Shown here: one piece after another, positions 23,095 through 30,627 of the stretch | How the letters are laid out: each line of letters starts with the position of its first letter | Position numbering within the stretch: position 1 is the stretch's first letter | DNA from: Candidatus Zixiibacteriota bacterium | GTDB lineage: Bacteria > Zixibacteria > MSB-5A5 > GN15 > JAAZOE01 | Length of the DNA stretch: 64,000 nt | Direction: 5' to 3' | Assembly (NCBI GenBank): GCA_030668485.1 | Contig: DAOUTW010000015.1 | Location: 1 to 64,000, forward strand | The notes under the pieces: generated by a model | Seen by the model: only the letters and a program-made list of their open reading frames with translations | The model's database searches: none | What the model was told of the DNA's origin: nothing | Translations under genes and position numbers: made by a program

Positions 23095-25263
23095 ATGTCT
23101 TTACGTATTAACAATAACATCGCTGCCATTAATGCTCATCGTAACCTGACAATGACTACTCGTGAGCTTTCCGGCTCGATGGAAAAGCTGTCATCCGGTT
23201 ACCGGATTAACCGCGCTGCCGACGATCCGGCAGGTCTGGTTATTTCCGAACAGTTCCGGGCGCAGATCGCCGGACTGGGACAGGCGATTGAGAACTCGGA
23301 AGGTTCCATCAACATGATTCAGACTGCTGAAGGAGCCCTGAACGAGATCAACAATCTGCTCATCTCGATGCGCGAGCTGGCCATTCATGCCGCCAACGAA
23401 GGTTTCAATGATGCCGATCAGTTGGCTGCCGATCAGGCGGAAATCGCCAATGCGATTGCCACCATCGATCGTATCGCTCAAAACACGCAGTTCGGTACCA
23501 AGAAACTTCTCGACGGCACCAAGGATAATGTAGCCACCATCACGAGCTCAAACTCGGCTGATGTTACCATTCTCAGCAGTGGTTTGTCCACCGGTACGCA
23601 CTCGATTCAGGCGACCAAAACCGCCGATTCGACCGCGACCCTGAACACCACTTCTCTGGGTGTCGCTCTGGACGGTACCAACGGTACCCCGACCAATCTG
23701 ACCGAAGGAATCCATAATATCGACGTTCTCCAGGCTTCGGCCGGTGCGGAGAAGGTATCCGGTTCCATCGATATCAACGACGCTTTTGGTAACGGTTTTG
23801 AAGTAGCAGCCGTTGCCGGATCCGCCCTCCATACCTCCGGTGCCGCTCTGATAGCTGCCGGGGCTGCAACCGAGGGTGATTATTCGGTGGTTTTGAATTA
23901 CCAGGAGAATGGCGAAGCCGTGTCTGGTAATCAGACTCTTACGGCCAGCATCGTTGATGGCGATTCTGCTGCCGTGCAGGTTGGCAAGTGGAATACCGCT
24001 CTGGGCAACAACACCGCCCTGGCCGGCAAAGTTGAAGCTGCCCTCGGCGGCGGCGGGGAACTTGTCTTCCAGTCGACCAACGAAGGTACCCAGTATTCAC
24101 TGAAAATGTCCAGCTTTTCCGGTGTCGATACCGCCACTCTGTTTGGCGATTTCGTCGTTGGCAGTGATCGTGGAATTTCAGAAAATGTTTTGAATTTCAC
24201 CGTCAATACGGCCAAGAATACGGCATTTACTGCGGATGTTACCGTTCTTGCCGGAACTTATACATCGACGTCGGCGCTGGTCTCAGAAGTTAACGTCGGT
24301 TTGACAGGCGCTTTTGGACTTATTGGCGCGACTACTCAGCAGGATATCACCGCTGATGTTTCCGGTACAGACCAGGTTAAATTCTGGACAGCCGATGAAG
24401 GCTCTGAATACACCATCAAGATGAACTCGTCCGGCGCGGATACGGCCCAACTCCAGAAGGCGTTCGATATGACCGCCGATACGGTTGCCGTTGCTGGTAC
24501 CGATGCAATTGTCAGTTTTGACAATTACTCAACCTCAGTCACCGCCGTTAATTATGACTCAACCGGAAGCGTTACCCTTTATAACGGGGCTGACGGTGAG
24601 TCCGGTCGCGGTTCCATTGATATGACAGTGGCCACGGCCGCCAATGGTATCAACCTCGGCAACCTGTTGCTCGACGTGACGGCTGCCAAGTTTGATATCC
24701 GTCTCGATGCCGGTCCGGGAACTTCCGTGACCGCTGGCAAGGATGCCTTTATTTATAACGCCGATCGTACCGAATCGCTGAAGATCAATATTGATCTGAC
24801 CTCCACCGGCGGTACGGAGACGATCCAGAACACTGATTCTTCACTGGTCTTCCAGATCGGCCCGAATGTCGGTCAGACGGCCAATATCGGTATCCGGAAC
24901 ATGGCTGCCTCGTCCCTCGGTCGCGGTATTGCCGGTAATATGTTCCAGAACCTGTCCCAAATCGATGTGACCACGGTCCAGGGTGCTCAGGATGCCCAAT
25001 CGGTGGTCGATTCGGTTATTAACGATGTTTCGACCGTCCGCGGCACGCTCGGTAGTTTCCAGAAGAACTCTCTGGAATCGAACCTGCGCAACCTGCGGAT
25101 TGCCGAGCAGAACTTGACTGCGGCCGAATCGATGATTCGTGACACCGACATGGCTCAAGAGATGTCGAACTTTGTCAAGCAGCAGATTCTGCTTCAGGCC
25201 GGTACGGCCATGCTGGCTCAGGCCAACCAGGTTCCTCAGGTTGTTCTGTCCCTCTTTGGCTAA
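23095..25263 (+). CDS. fliC: Flagellin FliC
   Basis: This is the filament subunit. The 722-residue protein has conserved ends that form the D0/D1 core: N-terminal SLRINNNIAAINAHRNL and LSSGYRINRAADDPAGL..SE, C-terminal LRIAEQNLTAAESMIRDTDMAQEM and the end VVLSLFG. The central ~450 residues (about 160-610) are a Thr/Ala/Gly/Asp-rich surface region with no cysteine, roughly 220 residues longer than in the enteric flagellin of about 500 residues. Only one flagellin gene is in this window. It is expressed from the sigma-28 site, with CsrA/FliW control likely; fliS and fliD follow. Confidence 0.96.
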   Translation: MSLRINNNIAAINAHRNLTMTTRELSGSMEKLSSGYRINRAADDPAGLVISEQFRAQIAGLGQAIENSEGSINMIQTAEGALNEINNLLISMRELAIHAANEGFNDADQLAADQAEIANAIATIDRIAQNTQFGTKKLLDGTKDNVATITSSNSADVTILSSGLSTGTHSIQATKTADSTATLNTTSLGVALDGTNGTPTNLTEGIHNIDVLQASAGAEKVSGSIDINDAFGNGFEVAAVAGSALHTSGAALIAAGAATEGDYSVVLNYQENGEAVSGNQTLTASIVDGDSAAVQVGKWNTALGNNTALAGKVEAALGGGGELVFQSTNEGTQYSLKMSSFSGVDTATLFGDFVVGSDRGISENVLNFTVNTAKNTAFTADVTVLAGTYTSTSALVSEVNVGLTGAFGLIGATTQQDITADVSGTDQVKFWTADEGSEYTIKMNSSGADTAQLQKAFDMTADTVAVAGTDAIVSFDNYSTSVTAVNYDSTGSVTLYNGADGESGRGSIDMTVATAANGINLGNLLLDVTAAKFDIRLDAGPGTSVTAGKDAFIYNADRTESLKINIDLTSTGGTETIQNTDSSLVFQIGPNVGQTANIGIRNMAASSLGRGIAGNMFQNLSQIDVTTVQGAQDAQSVVDSVINDVSTVRGTLGSFQKNSLESNLRNLRIAEQNLTAAESMIRDTDMAQEMSNFVKQQILLQAGTAMLAQANQVPQVVLSLFG

Positions 25264-25280
25264 ATAACAGGTGGGATTTT

Positions 25281-25315
25281 CGGGGAGGTTTTCGCCTCCC
25301 CGATTCCCCCGTTTT
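25281..25315 (+). terminator. Hairpin after fliC
   Basis: CGGGGAGG (25281-25288), a six-base loop, then CCTCCCCG (25295-25302) form a strong perfect stem 18 bases after the fliC stop. Only a short GTTTT follows, so it may be a weak terminator, or a stabilising or attenuating structure that lets some transcription pass into flaG-fliD. Confidence 0.6.
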
Positions 25316-25329
25316 GAGGTAGATAAACG

Positions 25330-25707
25330 ATGCAGATGGAAGAAATAATTTCAACTGCGGGGCTTCATTCCAAGGGGGTAAGCAAAAGCGGCACCAACCG
25401 GAAAGAGGATGGTGCGAGTTTAATAGAAGGGCAAGCAAAAACGACCAGACTGGATGAGGCGGTACTGTCGCAAGACGGAATAAATATGGCGGAGTACGAC
25501 AAAGCCCTGGAAAGCCTGAAGGAGTATGCCGGCTGGGGGAATTTCAATATCGACTTCGCCACCGATGACGAGACCGGCAGTATGGTAATCAAGATAATCG
25601 ACCGGGATTCCGGCGAGATGCTGCGTCAGATTCCACCGGAAGAGATTCTCAGCCTCCGGTCGCATTTACGGGACGTCCTGGGCATGGTCTTTGATCATAT
25701 GGCCTGA
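25330..25707 (+). CDS. flaG: FlaG family protein
   Basis: FlaG proteins are small and usually found beside fliD; they affect filament length in some bacteria. The 125-residue product has a Lys/Ser/Thr-rich first half and the conserved C-terminal domain (about 50-125): NFNIDFATDDETGSMVIKIIDRDSGEMLRQIPPEEIL. The start is ATG at 25330, 13 bases after GAGGTAG. Its location between fliC and fliD supports the call. Confidence 0.88.
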   Translation: MQMEEIISTAGLHSKGVSKSGTNRKEDGASLIEGQAKTTRLDEAVLSQDGINMAEYDKALESLKEYAGWGNFNIDFATDDETGSMVIKIIDRDSGEMLRQIPPEEILSLRSHLRDVLGMVFDHMA

Positions 25708-25747
25708 GAAGGACGAAATAGGATACTTTATTAAATAGGAGTTGACC

Positions 25748-28081
25748 ATGGCTGGATTCCAATCGATAGACGGTCTGGCATCCAATCTCAATACGACCGA
25801 GATCATTAATTCCATTCTCGAATATGAACGCCGTCCGGCGATGCTGATGGAACAGCAACAGGCGTTGAAGACGCGGGAGATCACGACCTTCAATGCTCTG
25901 GCGGCCAAAATGCTGGCCCTGCAAACCAGTATTAACGCTCTCAATGGCGACGAAGCCTTTACTCAGGCCGACATATTGATTTCAAACGATCAGCTCTTGT
26001 CGGCTACTGCCAACGGACGGGTCGGGAACGGTTCATATTCGCTCAATATTCTGTCACTGGCCCAGAATCATCAAATCGCATCTCACGGCTTTGATGATCC
26101 TTCCCAGTCGGTGATGGGGACTGGCACGATAACTCTTGCTCTGGGTAACGATAGCCCCACTACATTGACCATCGATTCCGACAACAATTCGCTGGTCGGT
26201 ATTAAAGAGGCGATCAACGAAGCCGGTATCGGTATCACCGCTTCAATTATCAACGATGGCTCTCAATCGAATCCTTATCGGCTGGTGGTGACCGGCGAAG
26301 AGACCGGGCGCGAAAATCAAATTTCGATTACCAGTTCTTTATCAGGCGGGCTTGATATCGACTTCGAGACGGCCGCTTTCGATAACCCCGAGATAAACAG
26401 TTTCTCCAGTCAGGCGACATCGCAGGTTTCGCTCGGGGCTGCAGCCTCATTCAGCGGATCAACCAACAAGACTTACTCCTTCACCGTGGCCGGTGCCGGA
26501 GTTCAGACCGTCGGGGCGGGAAATATTACGATTAACTGGACCGACGGCGAAGCCAGCGGTTCGATTGTGGTTTCGCAGGCAGATACCGAAGTAATCGGTC
26601 CGGACGGAATGAAATTATCATTTGCCGACGGTGACCTGGTCGCCGGAGATACCTTCGACGTAAGTACTTTTGCTCCGGTTTTGCAGCAGGCTTCAGATGC
26701 CAGGGTGTCCATCGGTTCCGAGGCCAACGGCGGCTCGCCGCTGGTGGTTAGCGCCTCCACCAATCAAATCGAAGATCTTATCCCGGGGCTTACTCTTGAT
26801 CTTAAGGGGGTCACCACCGAGTCGACCGGACCGGTAACGATCAAGACCGGTCTGGATACTGAGGCGGTCAAAGGTAAGATACAGACATTTATCAACGCCT
26901 ATAATGATGTCAAGGATTTCATAGATAATCAGAATAAATATGACGCCGATTCCGAAGTGGGTGGAATTCTTCTTGGCGACCTGACCTTGATGTCGATTCA
27001 GTCGCGCTTGTCGAGACTTGCCAGTGAACCTGTGGCCGGAATCGACGGCTCCCTGAATACTCTCTCGGCGATAGGTATCAGGGCCGGGATGGGCGGCAAA
27101 TTGTCGTTGAGGGACTCCGGGAAACTGACCGAGGCGCTCAATAATGATTTAGATGCGGTGCTGCGCCTCTTTGCCGACGGCGGAACATCGTCCAACAATG
27201 GTATATCGTTTATCAGTACCTCGACCGAGGTGGTGGGCGGTTCGGAATTCGCCATTGATATAACTCAGGCGGCGACCCATGGATATTTCCAGGGACAGAA
27301 ACTGCCCGATCCGGGTGACTCCAATATTACCCTGACCGAAACCACCGATACCATGAAATTGCGTATTGACGGCATCGTCTCGAATGATATCGTCTTATCG
27401 GCACGAACCTATGCCTCGGGCGAAGACCTGGCCAACGAATTACAGACCAGGATCGATGCCGATGATAAGGTCGGTAAACTGGGCGTAGTAGTGGAATGGG
27501 TCGATCTCGGCGGGGAGGGTTATCTCAAGCTGACATCGTCCAGTTACGGCACCAGTTCCAAGGTTGAGATGATCACCTCAGTGTCCAATTCGGCGTTCTC
27601 GTCGCTGGGACTGGTAGGTGATGTTTCCTTGCATTTCGGTAAGGATGTTGCGGGAACGATCAACGGTGAAGCTGCGACCGGCAAGGGGCAGGTATTGACC
27701 GGAGATGAAGATAATAAAACTACCGCCGGGGTAAAGATGAAAATTACCCTGACGGAATCGCAATTGAATTCAGGGGATGAAGGTACGATTACGATTACTC
27801 GGGGATTCGCTTCCGTGATGGAAGAGGGCCTCGATTATATCACGAAATCCCAGGATGGTGTCATCGCTCGTAAAACCAACGGCCTGAAGGGACAGGTAGA
27901 CAATATTGCCCAGCGGGTAAAAGAATTTGATGAACGACTGGCCTTGCGGCGCGAGTCGCTGATATTAAAATGGGCTGAATTGGAGACGGTGTTGTCTCAA
28001 CTGCAAACGGAGCAGGGATTTCTTGAATCGCAGTTGGCGAATATCGATTCCAATTGGTCCCAGATCAGGGGGAATGGCTAA
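25748..28081 (+). CDS. fliD: Flagellar filament cap protein FliD
   Basis: FliD caps the filament and folds flagellin at the tip. The 777-residue protein is larger than the common 450-650. N-terminal FQSIDGLASNLNTTEIINSIL and the coiled segment around 30-60 are typical, as is the C-terminal coiled coil (NIAQRVKEFDERLALRRESLILKWAELETVLSQLQTEQGFL). The middle contains flagellin-IN-like modules (TLTIDSDNNSLVGIKEAINEAGIGITASI) and a second copy-like stretch near residues 490-590. ATG at 25748 follows AGGAG by six bases. Confidence 0.95.
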   Translation: MAGFQSIDGLASNLNTTEIINSILEYERRPAMLMEQQQALKTREITTFNALAAKMLALQTSINALNGDEAFTQADILISNDQLLSATANGRVGNGSYSLNILSLAQNHQIASHGFDDPSQSVMGTGTITLALGNDSPTTLTIDSDNNSLVGIKEAINEAGIGITASIINDGSQSNPYRLVVTGEETGRENQISITSSLSGGLDIDFETAAFDNPEINSFSSQATSQVSLGAAASFSGSTNKTYSFTVAGAGVQTVGAGNITINWTDGEASGSIVVSQADTEVIGPDGMKLSFADGDLVAGDTFDVSTFAPVLQQASDARVSIGSEANGGSPLVVSASTNQIEDLIPGLTLDLKGVTTESTGPVTIKTGLDTEAVKGKIQTFINAYNDVKDFIDNQNKYDADSEVGGILLGDLTLMSIQSRLSRLASEPVAGIDGSLNTLSAIGIRAGMGGKLSLRDSGKLTEALNNDLDAVLRLFADGGTSSNNGISFISTSTEVVGGSEFAIDITQAATHGYFQGQKLPDPGDSNITLTETTDTMKLRIDGIVSNDIVLSARTYASGEDLANELQTRIDADDKVGKLGVVVEWVDLGGEGYLKLTSSSYGTSSKVEMITSVSNSAFSSLGLVGDVSLHFGKDVAGTINGEAATGKGQVLTGDEDNKTTAGVKMKITLTESQLNSGDEGTITITRGFASVMEEGLDYITKSQDGVIARKTNGLKGQVDNIAQRVKEFDERLALRRESLILKWAELETVLSQLQTEQGFLESQLANIDSNWSQIRGNG

Positions 28082-28082
28082 T

Positions 28083-28568
28083 ATGCAACGGGGTTTTAAC
28101 ACTTACAAGCAAATCAATACCATGGGCATGTCTCAAGTCGATTTGATTCTGACCGTTTACCGGGGAGCAATCGGTTTTCTGTCTCAGGCGCAATCCGACT
28201 TCGAACAGGGACGATTGACCGAAGGGCGGACAGCCTGCGATAAAGCCCGCAAGTGTATCGTCCATCTTTATACCACTCTGGATATGGACAAAGGCGAGGC
28301 GATTGCCAATCAGCTCGGTCAGTTGTATGCGTTTATGATTCAGCAGATCGACCTGGCCGTGGCAAGCAAATCGTGTGATCTGCTTGACGATGTCAAGAAT
28401 ATTCTGGGAACCATCAAAGAAGCTTGGGAGGGTCTGAAGGAGCAGGAAACCGTCCCGGCTCCCGCCGACCCGAAAGAAACGGAAGGTGCGCAGGTTGATG
28501 GCAACGATACCGAAGCGGCGCCATCAATGCCGTCCTCCAAAGGACAGAGGTTAACCTTTTCTGCATAG
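28083..28568 (+). CDS. fliS: Flagellin export chaperone FliS
   Basis: FliS binds the disordered C-terminus of flagellin and keeps it from polymerising in the cytoplasm. Residues 1-115 fit the family: YKQINTMGMSQVDLILTVYRGAIGFL and GRLTEGRTACDKARKCIVHLYTTLD. The last ~45 residues are a Pro/Ala/Glu-rich tail beyond the usual ~125. ATG at 28083 has AGGGGGAA ten bases upstream; ATG at 28074, overlapping the fliD stop, is an alternative adding three residues. Confidence 0.93.
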   Translation: MQRGFNTYKQINTMGMSQVDLILTVYRGAIGFLSQAQSDFEQGRLTEGRTACDKARKCIVHLYTTLDMDKGEAIANQLGQLYAFMIQQIDLAVASKSCDLLDDVKNILGTIKEAWEGLKEQETVPAPADPKETEGAQVDGNDTEAAPSMPSSKGQRLTFSA

Positions 28569-28580
28569 GAATTGATTCGT

Positions 28581-29033
28581 ATGGAATATAATGCCATCAG
28601 CAACTTGGAACAGGAACTGGTGCGGGTGCTGAAAGAAGAGTATTCCTTCTACCAGTCGTTATACATCCTGATTGACAAGCAAAAGGATTTGCTAAAATTC
28701 GAGAAAGAGGAAAAGCTGCTCGATATTTACACAGAAATCGAACGCTGTCATAAACGAATACTGGAATCGGAAGAAAAAATCGCGACGCTTCGCAAGAGCA
28801 ATCCGAAATTGTTCAATCTGGCAGCAACGGCTCCTGAAGTTAAGAAAATTGCTCAAAGTATAATCACCTTAATCAAGAAAGACATGGATCTGGTCCGGCA
28901 GAACGAGGATTATGCCTCCAACCGGTATGATCGTGTCAAGCAGGAACTCAGAAAACTGCAGCATTCGGATAAAATTGTCAGGTATATCAAGGACCTGGAT
29001 AATACGCCGCAGTTCGTGGACAAGAAACATTAG
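28581..29033 (+). CDS. FlgN/FliT-like flagellar chaperone
   Basis: The 150-residue protein is almost entirely helical and resembles the FlgN superfamily: LEQELVRVLKEEYSFYQSLYILIDKQKDLLKFEKEEKLLDIY, followed by IERCHKRILESEEKIATLRKSN. In the order fliD-fliS-x the third place is usually taken by FliT, the FliD chaperone, so this may be the functional FliT of this organism. ATG at 28581 is nine bases after TAGGAA. The exact client is uncertain. Confidence 0.75.
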   Translation: MEYNAISNLEQELVRVLKEEYSFYQSLYILIDKQKDLLKFEKEEKLLDIYTEIERCHKRILESEEKIATLRKSNPKLFNLAATAPEVKKIAQSIITLIKKDMDLVRQNEDYASNRYDRVKQELRKLQHSDKIVRYIKDLDNTPQFVDKKH

Positions 29034-29040
29034 ATTTTTC

Positions 29041-29068
29041 TAAAGAATCGAAATTTCACCGTCGATAG
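29041..29068 (+). promoter_or_regulatory. Sigma-28-like promoter of flgM
   Basis: TAAA (29041-29044), 16 bases, GTCGATAG (29061-29068): close to the sigma-28 consensus with a spacer one base longer than ideal. The flgM ATG is at 29088 with GAGGTGA in between. Sigma-28 control of its own antagonist is a known feedback in other bacteria. Confidence 0.55.
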
Positions 29069-29087
29069 GATTAATAGAGGTGAAAAT

Positions 29088-29435
29088 ATGAAGATAGGAC
29101 CTTTAGACAGCGGAGACAGGCCGCAACGGCCTGATGAGGATGAAAGGCGAAAGGCTGATGTAAACAGGGATGCGAGACAGCAGATGAACCAGACCGACAA
29201 GATAGAAATATCTGAGGTCGCACGCTCGCTTTCCGAAAAAGTATCGCCGAAGTCCGAGGAGACCAATGAGGTATCCTCGGTCGATAGCGCCGAGGTCTCG
29301 AATGAAGCAGTCGAGTTCGAAAATCGCCAGGAAATGATAGACCAGGCGAGACAGAGAATCGAATCGGGCTATTATAATTCGCCCGAAGTCAGAAGCGAGA
29401 TCGCAAGACGTATCGCCGATGATTTTGCCGGGTAA
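29088..29435 (+). CDS. flgM: Anti-sigma-28 factor FlgM
   Basis: FlgM holds sigma-28 inactive until it is exported through the completed hook. The 115-residue protein is charged and probably disordered at the N-terminus and has the family C-terminal half: QTDKIEISEVARSL followed by RQEMIDQARQRIESGYYNSPEVRSEIARRIADDF, which are the sigma-binding helices. It is slightly longer than enteric FlgM (97 residues). The window does not contain the partner sigma factor gene. Confidence 0.9.
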   Translation: MKIGPLDSGDRPQRPDEDERRKADVNRDARQQMNQTDKIEISEVARSLSEKVSPKSEETNEVSSVDSAEVSNEAVEFENRQEMIDQARQRIESGYYNSPEVRSEIARRIADDFAG

Positions 29436-29468
29436 ATGACCGGCATTCAGGGGGAGCAGGATTAACAT

Positions 29469-30374
29469 ATGACTACTCAGGTGGACTCCAGGGTTCGGGG
29501 GCAAATTGAAAGTGTAATCGGCGGGGTGCAAAATCTTCCCACGCCGCCAATCGTCTTTACCCAAATCCAGAAAGTTCTCAACAACCCCAACGCTTCGGCT
29601 TTTGATATTGCCGCCATCCTCCAGGAGGATGCGGCGATTTCGGCCAAGGTTCTCAAGATGACCAATTCGGCCTATTACGGCCTGACCCGGGCCATTGAAT
29701 CGGTGCGGCAGGCGGTAGTCATTATCGGTCTCGATTCTATAAAGAACCTGGTGCTGTCCGCCTCGGTTTTTGAAATGTTCGCCAAAGATCAGATCGACGC
29801 TGAATTTCAGGATTGGTTCTGGCGTCATTCTCTTGCCACCGCCTTTGCGGGGCGGATGCTGGCCCGCAACCTGAAATGTAACGTCGGTTTCGACCCTGAA
29901 GCCGGATTTTCCAGCGGTTTGCTCCATGATATCGGGAAAATGATTATTTCCGTCTTTATGACCGAGGAACGCCAGAAAATCAAAGATTTGAGAGAACAGA
30001 AACCGGATTTAACCGATCTGGCCGCTGAGTCGGAGGTGCTGGGATACAACCATACCCAGATCGGCTCGCTACTGGGCGCTCAATGGCAATTGCCGGCCAA
30101 TCTGGTTGAGGCGATTGAATTTCATCATTTTCCGCAATCAACGCCGACTGAAGAAAATAACCTGCCATACCTGACTCATATCGCCAATTATCTGGCCAAA
30201 CTGGCTTTTGAAGTCGATCCTGACGAAGATGAGGTCGTTATCGAACCGATGCAGTCGGAGGCTCTCGACCATGTTGGAATCACCGAGCAGGATATAATGG
30301 TCCATGTCCTTCCTCTGAAAGAGGAATACCTCAAGGCGGAAACCTTCATGGAGATGGCCAAAGGGATGGGGTAG
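29469..30374 (+). CDS. HDOD domain protein
   Basis: The 301-residue protein has the HDOD domain over about 15-220: LPTPPIVFTQIQKVLNNPN, ILQEDAAISAKVLKMTNSAYYGL, ESVRQAVVIIGLDSIKNLVL and the HD-like motif FSSGLLHDIGKMIIS. HDOD proteins are usually catalytically inactive signalling modules, often tied to motility and c-di-GMP. No other domain is seen. It begins 33 bases after flgM, so it is probably co-transcribed with it, and it is the last gene of the flagellar island. Confidence 0.88.
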   Translation: MTTQVDSRVRGQIESVIGGVQNLPTPPIVFTQIQKVLNNPNASAFDIAAILQEDAAISAKVLKMTNSAYYGLTRAIESVRQAVVIIGLDSIKNLVLSASVFEMFAKDQIDAEFQDWFWRHSLATAFAGRMLARNLKCNVGFDPEAGFSSGLLHDIGKMIISVFMTEERQKIKDLREQKPDLTDLAAESEVLGYNHTQIGSLLGAQWQLPANLVEAIEFHHFPQSTPTEENNLPYLTHIANYLAKLAFEVDPDEDEVVIEPMQSEALDHVGITEQDIMVHVLPLKEEYLKAETFMEMAKGMG

Positions 30375-30435
30375 AGTTTAGTTTGCTTCACCGAAAAAAG
30401 GCATCCGAAGATTTCCCACTATCTTAAAAATTCGC

Positions 30436-30464
30436 TTGACATTTCCGATATTTTATAATAGATA
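30436..30464 (+). promoter_or_regulatory. Sigma-70-type promoter for tRNA-Val
   Basis: TTGACA (30436-30441), a 17-base spacer, then TAGATA (30459-30464) in a very AT-rich stretch. The tRNA starts 39 bases downstream. The -35 element is perfect; the -10 could also be one of the overlapping TATAAT-like words just upstream. Confidence 0.6.
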
Positions 30465-30503
30465 TATAGGCTTGAAAGTTATGGCTATATCACGTTGACA
30501 TAT

Positions 30504-30580
30504 GGGCGATTAGCTCAGTTGGTTAGAGTGCTTGCTTGACATGCAAGAGGTCACTGGTTCAATTCCAGTATCGCCCACCA
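30504..30580 (+). tRNA. tRNA-Val (anticodon GAC)
   Basis: A complete cloverleaf of 77 bases: acceptor GGGCGAT pairs with ATCGCCC, D arm GCTCAGTTGGTTAGAGT, anticodon stem CTTGC/GCAAG around the loop TTGACAT (anticodon GAC, valine), T arm ACTGG-TTCAATT-CCAGT. The 3' CCA is encoded. Confidence 0.97.
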
Positions 30581-30592
30581 TTGAAACCTGGG

Positions 30593-30622
30593 AAACCCTT
30601 CCTGAACAAGGGTTTTATTTTT
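30593..30622 (+). terminator. Terminator between tRNA-Val and thrS
   Basis: AAACCCTT, a seven-base loop, AAGGGTTTTATTTTT. It ends only six bases before the thrS ATG at 30628, so it lies on top of the thrS ribosome-binding region. Confidence 0.8.
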
Positions 30623-30627
30623 AGAAG

